From an uncultured Pseudomonadales bacterium (GTDB lineage: Bacteria; Pseudomonadota; Gammaproteobacteria; Pseudomonadales; Cellvibrionaceae): a stretch of DNA of 64,000 nt. The DNA lies in the NCBI GenBank assembly GCA_947487765.1, contig CANKXO010000003.1:558001-622000 (forward strand), read 5' to 3'. The translations under genes were made by a program, and so were the position numbers. Positions 9,094-19,660 of this stretch are shown in pieces (the stretch's first letter is position 1; each line of letters opens with the position of its first letter). The notes beneath the pieces are model-generated. The model was not told the DNA's origin. It saw nothing but the letters and a program-made list of their open reading frames with translations, and did no database searches.

Positions 9094-9123
9094 TGTCTAA
9101 AAGCAAGTAACGATCAAGTGTAA

Positions 9124-9555
<432 letters not shown>

Positions 9556-9627
9556 CAACACTTTAGCAACAATATCTTAATTATTTTTTAATCAACTAAC
9601 AAAAAATGTAACTATTTGGAGAGAACA

Positions 9628-10905
9628 ATGGAAAACCAAATTTATGAGTTACAGTACGCTATGGACACCTTCTACTTTTTGGTTTGTGGCGCACTTGTAA
9701 TGTGGATGGCAGCAGGCTTTGCCATGCTGGAAGCGGGTCTAGTCCGCTCTAAAAACACGACTGAAATTTTAACCAAGAACGTCGCACTATTTGCGATCGC
9801 TTGCACTATGTACATGATCTGCGGCTACGACATCATGTATAGCGGCGGCTGGTTCTTATCCGGAACTGATTCTGTCGCCAGCATGAATGATGCGGCAGTT
9901 GCAGCAGTGATAGAAGGTCAAGCCGCTTTCCGTGCTGGCGCTGAAGATGCAAGCCTTCCTTACTCAGGCGCTTCTGACTTCTTCTTCCAGGTAGTTTTCG
10001 TTGCCACAGCCATGTCGATTGTCTCTGGCGCCGTTGCTGAGCGTATGAAATTGTGGGCATTTTTACTATTCGCTGTTGTTATGACTGGTTTCATCTACCC
10101 AATGGAAGGTAGCTGGACTTGGGGTGGAAACTCTGTATTCGGCTTTTTTGAGCTAAGCTATAGCGACTATGCAGGTTCAGGTATTGTACATATGGCTGGC
10201 GCTGCTGCTGCATTAGCCGGCGTGCTTATCTTAGGCCCTCGTAAAGGTAAATACGGCGCTAATGGTCAGGTCAATGCGATTCCTGGTGCTAACTTACCGC
10301 TAGCCACATTGGGTACTTTCATCTTATGGATGGGTTGGTTCGGCTTTAACGGTGGCTCAACGCTACAGCTTTCTGGTGTAGGTGTTGCTAACGAAGTCGC
10401 TGCTGTGTTTATGAATACTAATGCGGCTGCTTCTGGCGGCTTAATTGCCGCTCTCGTTGTTGCACGTATTGTGTTTGGTAAAGCCGATTTAACCATGGCA
10501 CTTAATGGTGCGTTGGCTGGCTTGGTTGCTATTACCGCTGAGCCTGCTGACCCAAGTATATTACTATCAACTATTATTGGTGGTATTGGCGGGATCTTGG
10601 TTGTATTCAGTATTCTTGCTCTTGATAAGCTGAAAATCGATGACCCTGTTGGTGCGATTTCTGTTCACGGCACTGTGGGCATCTGGGGCGTACTTGCTGT
10701 ACTTCTATCTGATGCAGATGCAACGATTGGCGGGCAGCTTGTTGGCTTACTCACCATATTCATCTGGGTATTCGTCACCAGTATTATTGTTTGGTTAGTG
10801 ATTAAAGCGATTATCGGCGTCCGGGTATCTGAAGAAGAAGAGTTTGACGGTGTCGACCTTTCTGAATGTGGTATGGAAGCTTACCCAGAATTTGCTAACA
10901 AATAA
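9628..10905 (+). CDS. amtB: Ammonium transporter AmtB
   Basis: Inner-membrane ammonium channel/transporter of 425 aa with about 11 hydrophobic segments. The start at 9628 has GGAGAG 7 nt upstream; a TTG at 9616 overlaps this ribosome site and is rejected. Visible family motifs are FAMLEAGLVRSKN near the N-terminus, SGAVAERMKLWAF, GSGIVHMAGAAAALAG (first twin-His), WFGFNGGS, and ISVHGTVGIWGVLAV (second twin-His). No separate signal peptide is obvious. It is cotranscribed with glnK, and a strong terminator follows before the second PII gene. Confidence 0.96.
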   Translation: MENQIYELQYAMDTFYFLVCGALVMWMAAGFAMLEAGLVRSKNTTEILTKNVALFAIACTMYMICGYDIMYSGGWFLSGTDSVASMNDAAVAAVIEGQAAFRAGAEDASLPYSGASDFFFQVVFVATAMSIVSGAVAERMKLWAFLLFAVVMTGFIYPMEGSWTWGGNSVFGFFELSYSDYAGSGIVHMAGAAAALAGVLILGPRKGKYGANGQVNAIPGANLPLATLGTFILWMGWFGFNGGSTLQLSGVGVANEVAAVFMNTNAAASGGLIAALVVARIVFGKADLTMALNGALAGLVAITAEPADPSILLSTIIGGIGGILVVFSILALDKLKIDDPVGAISVHGTVGIWGVLAVLLSDADATIGGQLVGLLTIFIWVFVTSIIVWLVIKAIIGVRVSEEEEFDGVDLSECGMEAYPEFANK

Positions 10906-10939
10906 CATCTTCGCTCTCTAGCAGAGAGTTTGATGCTAT

Positions 10940-10970
10940 AAAAGCCCGGCCAAATGCCGGGCTTTTTATT
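10940..10970 (+). terminator. Terminator after amtB
   Basis: AAAAGCCCGGC pairs with GCCGGGCTTTT around a 5-nt loop, ending in a T-rich run. It is a strong intrinsic terminator 34 nt after the amtB stop, so the second PII gene needs its own promoter. Confidence 0.92.
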
Positions 10971-11095
10971 TGTCACTCCACATTGTATTGACTCACAATA
11001 TCCTCAAAAGCAACCAGCCCAAGGGATAGGCAATGATTATAATTACTGTTATGCTTTCTCGCTCACATCCGATTTATTATCAAGAACACCTATAA

Positions 11096-11455
<360 letters not shown>

Positions 11456-11479
11456 TTGTTAGTATATTACCCATAAAAA

Positions 11480-11553
11480 CCCTGCTTGAATTTTATCCGA
11501 CGCTTATCCATCTAGCCAGTCACATACACACAAATTAAGCAGGGCTCTTTTTT
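11480..11553 (+). terminator. Terminator after the second PII gene
   Basis: CCCTGCTTGAATTT (11480-11493) pairs with AAATTAAGCAGGG (11532-11544) with one bulged G, then CTCTTTTTT. The loop is long (about 38 nt). The remainder of the 306-bp gap to sutA holds a TATAAT at 11711-11716 without a clear -35 and no ORF worth calling. Confidence 0.75.
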
Positions 11554-11761
11554 CTGAACAACGTCTCTATAACCCTTACATTCACCACCAATCACAGCTT
11601 ATAACTTAGCACTTCAATCTTGTTTCTGCCGATAACAAAAAAAACTAATAAGGCACTCTATTTTCATCACTCCCTGCCGTTATATGGACTATATATAAAG
11701 TGCGTAGCAATATAATGCGCCGCAAAAGCAGTTTTCATCTAATATTGGAGAGTTTCTTAGC

Positions 11762-11995
11762 ATGTCAGACAATCAGACACACTTTAATCATGTTGCCAGC
11801 GGCGTTGACATTACCGCGAGTATCGACGAAGCATTAAAATCATCAGCAGCACAAAAAGAGGCTGAACGTGATGAGCTTAGTCGCCAAATAGATGCTTTTC
11901 TTACTTCTGGTGGTCAAATTAATATTATTGAGCCCAATGTGCTGGCTGATCCTCCGCAAAAACCAACCAGCAACTATGGTAGCCAACCGATTTAA
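11762..11995 (+). CDS. sutA: SutA-like transcriptional regulator
   Basis: A 77-aa acidic protein. Its C-terminal half reads ERDELSRQIDAFLTSGG and ends LADPPQKPTSNYGSQPI, matching the C-terminus of Pseudomonas SutA (VADPPKKPDNKYGSRPI by recall). SutA binds RNA polymerase and raises expression of maintenance and ribosomal genes during slow growth. The acidic N-terminal tail is shorter here (Pseudomonas SutA is about 105 aa). TTGGAGAG is the ribosome site. It is followed by its own terminator and faces xerC. Family assignment rests on the C-terminal motif. Confidence 0.8.
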   Translation: MSDNQTHFNHVASGVDITASIDEALKSSAAQKEAERDELSRQIDAFLTSGGQINIIEPNVLADPPQKPTSNYGSQPI

Positions 11996-12089
11996 TCACT
12001 CGTAAAAAATGGTCTTTAAGAATGCGTAATGGATAAGCAAAATATTTTATATAGAAACACGCACCTGAGATCAGCACTCGAACAGTAAA

Positions 12090-12127
12090 CGAGCAGGTTG
12101 ACAATATCTGCTCGCTATTTTTATAAA
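12090..12127 (+). terminator. Terminator after sutA
   Basis: CGAGCAG (12090-12096) pairs with CTGCTCG (12108-12114) and is followed by CTATTTTTAT. It ends just before the xerC stop on the opposite strand. Confidence 0.75.
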
Positions 12128-12129
12128 AA

Positions 12130-13029
12130 TTATTTATCTTTTTTCTTTTGGGCACGAGGGTGCGCTTGATCATACACTTTGGCAAGGTGCTGAAAGTCCA
12201 AGTGCGTATAAATTTGTGTCGTCGATATATTCGCGTGACCTAATAATTCTTGCACAGCTCGCAGATCACCACTCGATTCCAGCATATGACTTGCAAAGGA
12301 ATGCCGCAGCATATGAGGGTTAACGGGTTGCTCTATATGTTGAGAAACCGCCATTTTTTGCAAGCGCTGCTGCACACTTCTTTGTCCTAAACGCCGACCT
12401 TTTTGTGAGACAAATACGGCCAGCTCTTCATCAAGAATAACCATTGAGCGCTGTTCATACCATTTGATCAATGCACTTTTTGCCTCTCTACCCACAGGTA
12501 ATAAACGCGTTTTTTGGCCTTTACCGGTGACAGTTACCATACTGCTATGTAAATCAAGCTCAGTCATATTAAGATTTACTAGCTCAGACAAACGCAAGCC
12601 TGATGAATACAATAATTCGGCCATCGCACGATCACGAATATCAAGGAAAGAGTTTTCATTATTACTTAATAATTGGTTAACCTCATCAGCATCGAGCGTT
12701 TTAGGTAATGCTTTTTTAGCTTTCGGAGGATGAACGCCATCACAAGGGTTTTTTTGTAGCCAACCTTGGCGAATACAAAAATCGAATAAACTACGAATGG
12801 CTGACAGCCATCGCTGTAAGCTACGAGGGCTCAATGATTCACGATGAAGCAAAGCCAAACACTGTCGAATATGACCTGCATCAATTTTTTCTATTGTAAT
12901 AGTTGAGCAATGGCTCAAAAATTTTTTGATGTCGCGTAAATAGTTATCGTGCGTTTGCGGAGACGCTTGTCGCTCAGTACGTAGATAGAGTGAATAACGC
13001 TCGACCACATACTCTAAGCGAAGTGACAT
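12130..13029 (-). CDS. xerC: Site-specific tyrosine recombinase XerC
   Basis: With XerD, XerC resolves chromosome dimers at dif during division. Numbered from the ATG at 13029 (299 aa), all catalytic residues are present: R146 in SGLRLSEL, K170 in GKGQKTR, H239 and R242 in HMLRH, H265 in ELLGHANIST, and Y274 in TQIYTH. The N-terminal SAM-like DNA-binding domain covers about 1-100. The ATG lies 1 nt after the stop of the upstream DUF484 gene; an in-frame GTG at 13038 would overlap it. The order dapF-DUF484-xerC is the conserved gammaproteobacterial arrangement and favours XerC over XerD. Confidence 0.94.
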   Translation of the reverse strand: MSLRLEYVVERYSLYLRTERQASPQTHDNYLRDIKKFLSHCSTITIEKIDAGHIRQCLALLHRESLSPRSLQRWLSAIRSLFDFCIRQGWLQKNPCDGVHPPKAKKALPKTLDADEVNQLLSNNENSFLDIRDRAMAELLYSSGLRLSELVNLNMTELDLHSSMVTVTGKGQKTRLLPVGREAKSALIKWYEQRSMVILDEELAVFVSQKGRRLGQRSVQQRLQKMAVSQHIEQPVNPHMLRHSFASHMLESSGDLRAVQELLGHANISTTQIYTHLDFQHLAKVYDQAHPRAQKKKDK

Positions 13030-13030
13030 G

Positions 13031-13759
13031 TCATTCACTTTTCAGCAGGTGCATTGACAAAAGCCGGCTCAAAATATCAGCAATAAAATTTAAAAAAAGT
13101 GTATTCATACTAGAGCGATAGTAATTAGGATCACGGTTAGCAATCGCTAAAACTCCCAGTAGCTCATTATCAAATTTAAGTTGAGCGATAGCTGTCGAAC
13201 CAATTAGGCTGGCATTATTTTCGAAGATAAACTGTTGCTCTTGGTCATCAAGCTGACCACAAATAGCACGATGATTATTAACGATATTTGGCAAATTATC
13301 CTCAGCTGTAATACGACTAATGATACGAGCTTGTTGATTAGCCGGTTGAGGCAGAGTTTTATCGGCCGATGAAATTAATAATATTTGCGCGTAGTGAATA
13401 TCAAATTCATTTTGAAAACCAAAGAATAGCGCATCTAAACAATCATCTAACTGCCGAGTATCTAACATCGTCAAGACTAACCGTTTGGTCTTTTCAAATA
13501 ACACATCGTTGGTACGAGCATTATCTAACAAGCTATTCAACCGATGACGCATATCAATATTGCGCTCTCGTAAGACCGACACCTGACGCTCAACCAAAGA
13601 TACTGCCTGCCCCCCTAATTGGTGAGGCAAATTCATATCAGCCAACAACGCAGGCTTATCTACTAAAAAATCAGGATGTAGACGTAAGTACTCAGCAATT
13701 TGCTCGTCCGTCAGTGCGGTTAAAACAGGAATTTCATTAGTATTTGTTGAATGCGTCAT
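13031..13759 (-). CDS. DUF484 family protein (GAF-like)
   Basis: A 242-aa cytoplasmic protein of the DUF484 family, always found between dapF and xerC in gammaproteobacteria. N-terminal LTDEQIAEYLRLHPDFL and then LVERQVSVLRERNIDMRHRL are signature segments, followed by a GAF-like domain (about 95-240). Its function is not established. Translation is probably coupled to xerC. Confidence 0.88.
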   Translation of the reverse strand: MTHSTNTNEIPVLTALTDEQIAEYLRLHPDFLVDKPALLADMNLPHQLGGQAVSLVERQVSVLRERNIDMRHRLNSLLDNARTNDVLFEKTKRLVLTMLDTRQLDDCLDALFFGFQNEFDIHYAQILLISSADKTLPQPANQQARIISRITAEDNLPNIVNNHRAICGQLDDQEQQFIFENNASLIGSTAIAQLKFDNELLGVLAIANRDPNYYRSSMNTLFLNFIADILSRLLSMHLLKSE

Positions 13760-13812
13760 AGCGAATACTTTTTATTAACAGAATTAAAGGTCTTGAAAAA
13801 AATAACATTATT

Positions 13813-14643
13813 TCATATTTTAATTTGTCCATGAAAGACAGATGTTGCAGGCCCAGTCATCATGACAGGATGACCATCACCCTGCCAGCTTATATTGAGC
13901 GCCCCTCCGGGAAGATTCACTTTTACAACGGACTCTAACAACTTACGTAACCGCCCTGCAACGACAGCGGCACAGGCACCGGTACCACAAGCCAGAGTTT
14001 CTCCAACACCTCTTTCATAAACACGCAAATCGATTTCATTAGGTGAAAGCACTGACATAAAACCGGCATTCACTTTTTTAGGAAAAGATGGATGCGCCTC
14101 TATCTCAGGCCCCTGATGCTCAACAGGCGCTGAATTCACATCATCGACTAACATGACGGCATGCGGGTTTCCCATCGAAACCGCACTGATATCAACAACA
14201 GCATCCTGCAATGGCAAGGGGTATATTATCTGCTCTTGGTCAGCCATAAAGGGAATATCAACCGGGGCGAATATTGGCACTCCCATATTAACGGTTATCT
14301 CACCATTCGCCTCTACAAGTAATGTCATACGACCTGCTAAGGTCTCAACAACAATTTTAGATTTGCCTGTTAACTGCCGCTCTCGAACAAATTGAGCAAA
14401 ACAACGGGCGCCATTACCGCAGTTTTCTACCTCTGAGCCGTCGTAGTTAAATATGCGGTAATAAAAATCAACATCTGGACTCTTAGGGACTTCAACAATC
14501 AGCAACTGATCACAACCAATACCAAAACGGCGGTCTGATAACTTTCTTACCTGTTCGGCAGAAAGATTAACCCGTTGGTTGATTGCATCAATAACAATAA
14601 AGTCATTGCCCAACCCATGCATTTTAGTAAAGCGAAGTCGCAT
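13813..14643 (-). CDS. dapF: Diaminopimelate epimerase
   Basis: DapF converts LL- to meso-diaminopimelate for lysine and peptidoglycan. The 276-aa enzyme has both catalytic cysteines: C75 in NCGNGARCF and C219 in LACGTGACA. The start [19 protein letters not shown] fits the family exactly. It lies 113 bp downstream of lysA on the same strand, so the two lysine genes and the DUF484-xerC pair probably form one transcription unit from lptM onwards. Confidence 0.96.
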   Translation of the reverse strand: MRLRFTKMHGLGNDFIVIDAINQRVNLSAEQVRKLSDRRFGIGCDQLLIVEVPKSPDVDFYYRIFNYDGSEVENCGNGARCFAQFVRERQLTGKSKIVVETLAGRMTLLVEANGEITVNMGVPIFAPVDIPFMADQEQIIYPLPLQDAVVDISAVSMGNPHAVMLVDDVNSAPVEHQGPEIEAHPSFPKKVNAGFMSVLSPNEIDLRVYERGVGETLACGTGACAAVVAGRLRKLLESVVKVNLPGGALNISWQGDGHPVMMTGPATSVFHGQIKI

Positions 14644-14756
14644 AATAAATCAATAATTAAAGTAGGATGATGACACTCATCGCCCAAGTTGTTGTGAGTA
14701 TATGGTGGTTAATAAGCGATTACAAAACCATATTCATCTAAGCATATAAATAGCGA

Positions 14757-16007
14757 TTATGGGTCTATCAGCTTTTCGCCGCGCATCAGATCGGCAACCG
14801 TCTCTCGCTCACGAATTAGATGTACCTGATCGCCATCGACCATGATTTCAGCCGCTCGACCACGGCTATTATAATTTGAACTCATAGTGAAGCCGTAGGC
14901 ACCCGCTGACATCAATGCCAACTTGTCGCCTTTACGCAAAGCTAAATCTCTATCTTTTGCGAGAAAGTCGCCTGTTTCACAGACAGGGCCAACAAGATCC
15001 CATTTCATTGCCTCCTGGGGGGAGGATTCTTTCACCGGTAGCACTCGCTGCCAAGCCTGATAAAGTGAAGGACGAATATTGTCATTCATACCCGCATCAA
15101 TTATGGCAAAGTTTTTGTGAGGCGTAGGCTTCAAATACTCGACCTTAGTAAGCAGTACACCGGCATTAGCCGCAATTGATCGACCAGGCTCCATAGCAAT
15201 AGCGATACTCCTGCCTCCAAGGCGAGCTTTAACCTCATTGAAGTAATCCGCAATAACGGGCGGCGTCTCATTATCATAGGTGACACCTATACCGCCACCT
15301 AAGTCCAAATGCTCAATATTAATACCAAGGTCAGCCAAGCGATCAATTAAGCGCAATAGGCGGTCCAGAGCATCTAAAAATGGGTCAATGGAGGTTAACT
15401 GCGAACCAATATGACAATCCACTCCCTTTATCGTCAAATGAGATAAGCTGTCGGCTTTCTGGTAGACATTAATCGCTTCTTCTATATCGACACCAAACTT
15501 ATTTTCTTTGAGGCCAGTAGATATATAAGGATGCGTCTGAGCATCAACGTCAGGATTAACTCTAAGCGAAACCGGCGCCTTCACTCCCATGGATTTCGCC
15601 ACCTTGTTCAAACGCTTTAATTCAGCGGAGGACTCGACATTAAAGCAGTACACACCCACCTCTAAAGCTCTACGCATTTCATCTGCTGTTTTAGCAACGC
15701 CAGAAAATACAATGCGCGCTGGATCACCACCTGCTCTCAGAACTCGTTCTAATTCACCGACTGAGACGATATCGAACCCTGCTCCTAATTTAGCCAATAT
15801 ACTAAGGACTGCAATATTAGAGTTAGCTTTAACGGCATAGCAAATCATACCCGGATGGTCACCCAAGGCATTGAGATACTCTAGAAAATGGCGCGTGAAA
15901 GCAGCGCGACTGTATACATAGGTCGGTGTACCGAATTGCTCAGCAATATCAGCAAGTGAGGTCTGTTCACAAAATAGCACTTCTTGCTGGTAGTGGAAAT
16001 CTGTCAT
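14757..16007 (-). CDS. lysA: Diaminopimelate decarboxylase
   Basis: PLP enzyme that decarboxylates meso-diaminopimelate to lysine. The 416-aa protein has PLP lysine K60 in MICYAVKANSN, HIGSQL, the glycine-rich LDLGGGIGV phosphate-binding segment, and active-site VCETGDFLAKDR from the partner subunit. It starts with an ATG at 16007. It is preceded by lptM and followed by dapF on the same strand. Confidence 0.96.
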   Translation of the reverse strand: MTDFHYQQEVLFCEQTSLADIAEQFGTPTYVYSRAAFTRHFLEYLNALGDHPGMICYAVKANSNIAVLSILAKLGAGFDIVSVGELERVLRAGGDPARIVFSGVAKTADEMRRALEVGVYCFNVESSAELKRLNKVAKSMGVKAPVSLRVNPDVDAQTHPYISTGLKENKFGVDIEEAINVYQKADSLSHLTIKGVDCHIGSQLTSIDPFLDALDRLLRLIDRLADLGINIEHLDLGGGIGVTYDNETPPVIADYFNEVKARLGGRSIAIAMEPGRSIAANAGVLLTKVEYLKPTPHKNFAIIDAGMNDNIRPSLYQAWQRVLPVKESSPQEAMKWDLVGPVCETGDFLAKDRDLALRKGDKLALMSAGAYGFTMSSNYNSRGRAAEIMVDGDQVHLIRERETVADLMRGEKLIDP

Positions 16008-16063
16008 ATTAAATTCTATTCAATGTTAATTTTTAGGTTTTCTCGTCAACACGAGGACTATCA

Positions 16064-16228
16064 TTATCCTCTTTGCGCTTTACTGGCAGCTTTGTTGGTG
16101 CCTTTCTTACTATCTTTGGTCTTATCATCCGGCTTATTGATCTCAGATGGCAGCATCAATGGTCCTGTCTGCCCACAGGCAGTGCATAGTAGTAAAGCAA
16201 CAATGGACAGTGTAAGGGCTTTTTTCAT
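16064..16228 (-). CDS. lptM: Small lipoprotein LptM (YifL/LppL family)
   Basis: This 54-codon gene is short and easily missed. It starts MKKALTLSIVALLLCTACGQ and continues TGPLMLP, matching the GQKGPLYLP signature of the small lipoprotein always found before lysA. LptM helps LptD mature in the outer membrane of E. coli. The lipidation cysteine should be C18; the -3 residue is Cys instead of the usual Leu. The tail is short, hydrophilic and lysine-rich, and no other domain is present. No gene was identified in the 308-bp gap upstream (16229-16536), only a TATAAT at 16411-16416 facing cyaY. Confidence 0.85.
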   Translation of the reverse strand: MKKALTLSIVALLLCTACGQTGPLMLPSEINKPDDKTKDSKKGTNKAASKAQRG

Positions 16229-16536
16229 AAGAAATTCAACCTGTTAGATGCGCTCAGTATAACGGTTGGGCCAACGAATAGCCAAGCGATAGCTCTCTAC
16301 AGCTCTACTAGATCACAGTTAGAAGACCCCCTTGTTTATAGCGGGGCGAAATCAATAACACTTTTACTTATCTACCAGAGAGCTTTTATATAGGTTGGAG
16401 CAACAATCTGTATAATGTCGCATCCGGTATCTGGCACATAGTATAAAAAATAGCATGGTTAATTTGGCAGATCCTCAGGTTTATAGGCAAGGTTAAGCCT
16501 ACAAACATAATTAAAATATTGACTATTGAGCTGCTT

Positions 16537-16875
16537 ATGAATGACGCAGAATATCGTGTAGTTGCTGAATCACTCTACACAAAAATAGAAGAAACTATCG
16601 ACACACTAATTGAAGAAAAAGATGCAGAATTAGACTATGAAAATAACGGTGGAGTCTTGACGATTTTATGTGAAGACAGTGATACACAGGTAATCGTTTC
16701 TCGCCAACAGGCTAGCCATGAAATTTGGGTTGCGGCTAAATCAGGTGGGTTCCATTGTGCTTATGAAAATAAGAATTGGTATTGCGCTAAAACTAAAGAA
16801 ACACTGGACGAATTATTATCAAGGACCTGCAGCGAACAATCGAACTCTCAAATTATTTTTCCAGAATTCAATTAA
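16537..16875 (+). CDS. cyaY: Frataxin-like iron-sulfur assembly protein CyaY
   Basis: The 112-aa bacterial frataxin binds iron and tunes Fe-S cluster assembly by IscS/IscU. The start at 16537 gives MNDAEYRVVAESLYTKIEE, with acidic helix 1 rich in Glu/Asp; an in-frame TTG at 16519 would add six residues without support. The conserved beta-sheet residues are seen in VLTILCEDSDTQVIVSRQ and HEIWVAAKSGGFHC. It is divergent from lptM, as in Pseudomonas, and its last 8 bp overlap the end of cyaA on the other strand. Confidence 0.93.
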   Translation: MNDAEYRVVAESLYTKIEETIDTLIEEKDAELDYENNGGVLTILCEDSDTQVIVSRQQASHEIWVAAKSGGFHCAYENKNWYCAKTKETLDELLSRTCSEQSNSQIIFPEFN

Positions 16876-19630
16876 CTCTTAAGACCGAATTAATTTTATC
16901 TTCTAATAATTTTTTAACATGTAGATAATGAGATGTATATAGCTCACCTGATGCCGATAGGTTGAAGCGGCAACGAGACAGATCAATATCAGTAATATAA
17001 AAGGAGTTCTCTGACATATAGGTTCTTTTACTAATAATAACGGCAGCTAATCGCTGGTAAGCATCTGAGCCTTCATTAACCTCTGAAAAAATAACGTCGT
17101 CCATATATAAGGTAAACTGGTATTTTTTATTAATATACTCTGCTACCGCATAAAGTTTAACACCTGCATAATTATCCATCTGCGAACTGATAGGGCTGCG
17201 TTCTGTTTTCCAGCCACTATCAGTATGAGCCACCTCATAAAATGCAATAGGAAAAATATCAAGTGGGCCAACCTCTGTTGATGATTGGTCAGTGCGCCGG
17301 TCATTAATCACTCGAAGGAAGCGATGAAACGGCTGTAAAGACTGCCATTTTTTTCGATAATCAATTGTACATTCATGCCAAGTGCCAATCTCATCAATTA
17401 ATGTAATATCTGCCTCTTCGCCCCTGCTACAAAAAAATACCTGAATAGATTCCGGCCGATTGTGCTGCGTATAAACCATTAATGGGTGATGCGACATTGT
17501 ATTTTCATCCATGCCTACGGGGCTGTAATAAGGCATAGGAGACATCAAGTTTTGCTTCAGCTCTTTTTCAGTATTTAACCATCGAATTTCCGATTTTTTT
17601 TCATTTATATGAATAGCAAGGTAGCGACCATCGATATAACTTATATAACGACCAGATGGGTTCTCTTGAAAAAACCGAGAAATATTTTTAAATAAAGTAT
17701 TAAGTTTTTCACGCAGCTGTTGCTGAAAAATCCTATCTGGATGGTTACAGAGAATATCGGGTTTAAAAATAACTTGCTCACTTTGTATTGCTTCAATAAA
17801 AATATGCAGAATAGTTTCTAAAAAAGGGCCTTGCTTACTATCACAGATTATCTCGTTCCAACTATTAACTGATAATAGATCAATACTACATTCCATTGTT
17901 GAAACTTTTTCTCTATCCAGTTCTTTTAATTCTTGATACCCTTTATCAGGTCGATAGTCGATAAACATTAATAACTTATCAAGATGACAACCTTTTTCAA
18001 AAACTTCATGACTAGCTGTTTTTATGGGCAAAGGCAACAATGACGTTATAAGTCGACGTAAAGATTGTAACAATCTCGAATCTATGTTTTTTCGATCAAA
18101 ATAAAGTCGACTAGCAGGTATCATGACCTGATTACAGTGTAACCATGTAATCAATTCAACCGGTGTTGCTTTTTTTACAATAGCATTGTTATTTTTATCA
18201 ACCGCAAACCAAATATCAGCATCTTTTTCTTTTTTAATGACCAGCGTTGGCTCAGCAATATTTTTTGACGATAATGGGTTAACCCATTCTATTTTCCCTG
18301 CTTTTCTAGAAAAAGCTGCGTGTAATTTTCGACCCAAAACATTCAATTCTCGATTAGATGCTTGCATTCGAATTTTTTGTGCCCGAAAAAAATCCATTAT
18401 GTAATGGTAACTGTGATTCAGTTCATTAATAATCAACCTTCTTTCTTCAAGGACTTCTTTGAGATTCCAGTGCGTATGCTCATCAAGATGATGAATATAA
18501 TTACTGTCCCAACCCCATGTTTTTGTCATTTCGAATACGATACTAGATCGAGACGATATTTTATGCCCTCCAGTTAATGGCTGCTCTAACTTGAAGTAAA
18601 AACAACGCCTGAAAAACTCTAGGCGCTTGTGCTGATTTGTCGACAGTAAATAGTCTTCAATAAAGTAGTATGTCTGTAAGTAAGGATCGACATCCCAAAG
18701 ATGTACAATTCGATGTTGATCAACAGCATGTAACTGTTCTTTGAAGACACGAGATAACAACCGTGGCTCAGAGGGGTTTTGACAATAGATTTCTAACAGC
18801 AGTAATTTAATAATTGATTTATAAGGCGAATCAATTGCTTTGTATAACTGCCATATAGCTGATGTAACAAATTCGTCAGCGGGCACTTTTTGAATAGGGC
18901 CAAAATCGATGAATTTTTTCTCAGGCAATGGTCGTTGCTCGCAGAATACCTCACGACATTCGTCATAAGCCGATTCTTGATCAGGGCGAATAAATATCCA
19001 GGAAGGTAACTGCCCACCTAAATGAATAGCTGTACGATAAAATTCGTCTAGCAATAAATAATGTTGTGTACTACCACTCGCCTCTTTGCCAAAAGACAGG
19101 CTTTTCTCTGAGTGAAAGGTTTGATGGTTCATTAAGAAAAAAGTGACATCTAAATGCTGTTTCTTAGCCCAAACGCTAATGGTTTTGCATTTTTTTTCAA
19201 GCGAGAGCAACGACTCTCGGCTCAGGTCTGGGTGATAACACACCCAGACATCCATATCACTTTTACTATTTTGAGCAATCGTGCCAAAGCTACCCATTGA
19301 AAACAGTGCCAAAATATCCGCTCGATGCTTGTTATCCCTGTTTGGTTGGAAGCTACGGGTTAACATCCTCAGTTTATATATTTGCTCCTCTGACGTTTCA
19401 AAGCCATCAAGCCCCGATGGAGTGCTACGCGAAAAATAACCAGGCAACATTGGATGATTAAAATGCAGTAGCAAAGGCAACATATCGAGAAAAGTACGCT
19501 GAGGTTCTGTAAGCCCCTCACGCGCAAGTTCCAAGCGGGCTTGATTTAGCTTCAAATAAGCACCGCGGACATTATGCACGTGATAACGATCAAGGCTTAA
19601 TTGAGGGATTTGGGGAATTACAGAAGTCAT
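16868..19630 (-). CDS. cyaA: Class I adenylate cyclase
   Basis: Makes cAMP from ATP; the class I (enterobacterial) type, cytoplasmic, 920 aa. The N-terminal nucleotidyltransferase core shows GSFGT at 113-117 and the metal-binding DxD of SDMDVW (D125, D127). The long C-terminal half is the regulatory region that in enterics responds to the phosphotransferase system. The gene is convergent with cyaY with an 8-bp overlap of coding ends. A near-consensus CRP box lies 31-46 nt before the start codon, which suggests feedback control. Codon use is AT-rich like its neighbours. Confidence 0.95.
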   Translation of the reverse strand: MTSVIPQIPQLSLDRYHVHNVRGAYLKLNQARLELAREGLTEPQRTFLDMLPLLLHFNHPMLPGYFSRSTPSGLDGFETSEEQIYKLRMLTRSFQPNRDNKHRADILALFSMGSFGTIAQNSKSDMDVWVCYHPDLSRESLLSLEKKCKTISVWAKKQHLDVTFFLMNHQTFHSEKSLSFGKEASGSTQHYLLLDEFYRTAIHLGGQLPSWIFIRPDQESAYDECREVFCEQRPLPEKKFIDFGPIQKVPADEFVTSAIWQLYKAIDSPYKSIIKLLLLEIYCQNPSEPRLLSRVFKEQLHAVDQHRIVHLWDVDPYLQTYYFIEDYLLSTNQHKRLEFFRRCFYFKLEQPLTGGHKISSRSSIVFEMTKTWGWDSNYIHHLDEHTHWNLKEVLEERRLIINELNHSYHYIMDFFRAQKIRMQASNRELNVLGRKLHAAFSRKAGKIEWVNPLSSKNIAEPTLVIKKEKDADIWFAVDKNNNAIVKKATPVELITWLHCNQVMIPASRLYFDRKNIDSRLLQSLRRLITSLLPLPIKTASHEVFEKGCHLDKLLMFIDYRPDKGYQELKELDREKVSTMECSIDLLSVNSWNEIICDSKQGPFLETILHIFIEAIQSEQVIFKPDILCNHPDRIFQQQLREKLNTLFKNISRFFQENPSGRYISYIDGRYLAIHINEKKSEIRWLNTEKELKQNLMSPMPYYSPVGMDENTMSHHPLMVYTQHNRPESIQVFFCSRGEEADITLIDEIGTWHECTIDYRKKWQSLQPFHRFLRVINDRRTDQSSTEVGPLDIFPIAFYEVAHTDSGWKTERSPISSQMDNYAGVKLYAVAEYINKKYQFTLYMDDVIFSEVNEGSDAYQRLAAVIISKRTYMSENSFYITDIDLSRCRFNLSASGELYTSHYLHVKKLLEDKINSVLRVN

Positions 19631-19660
19631 CTCTAGATTATAGAGCTTACTACCGAAAAA

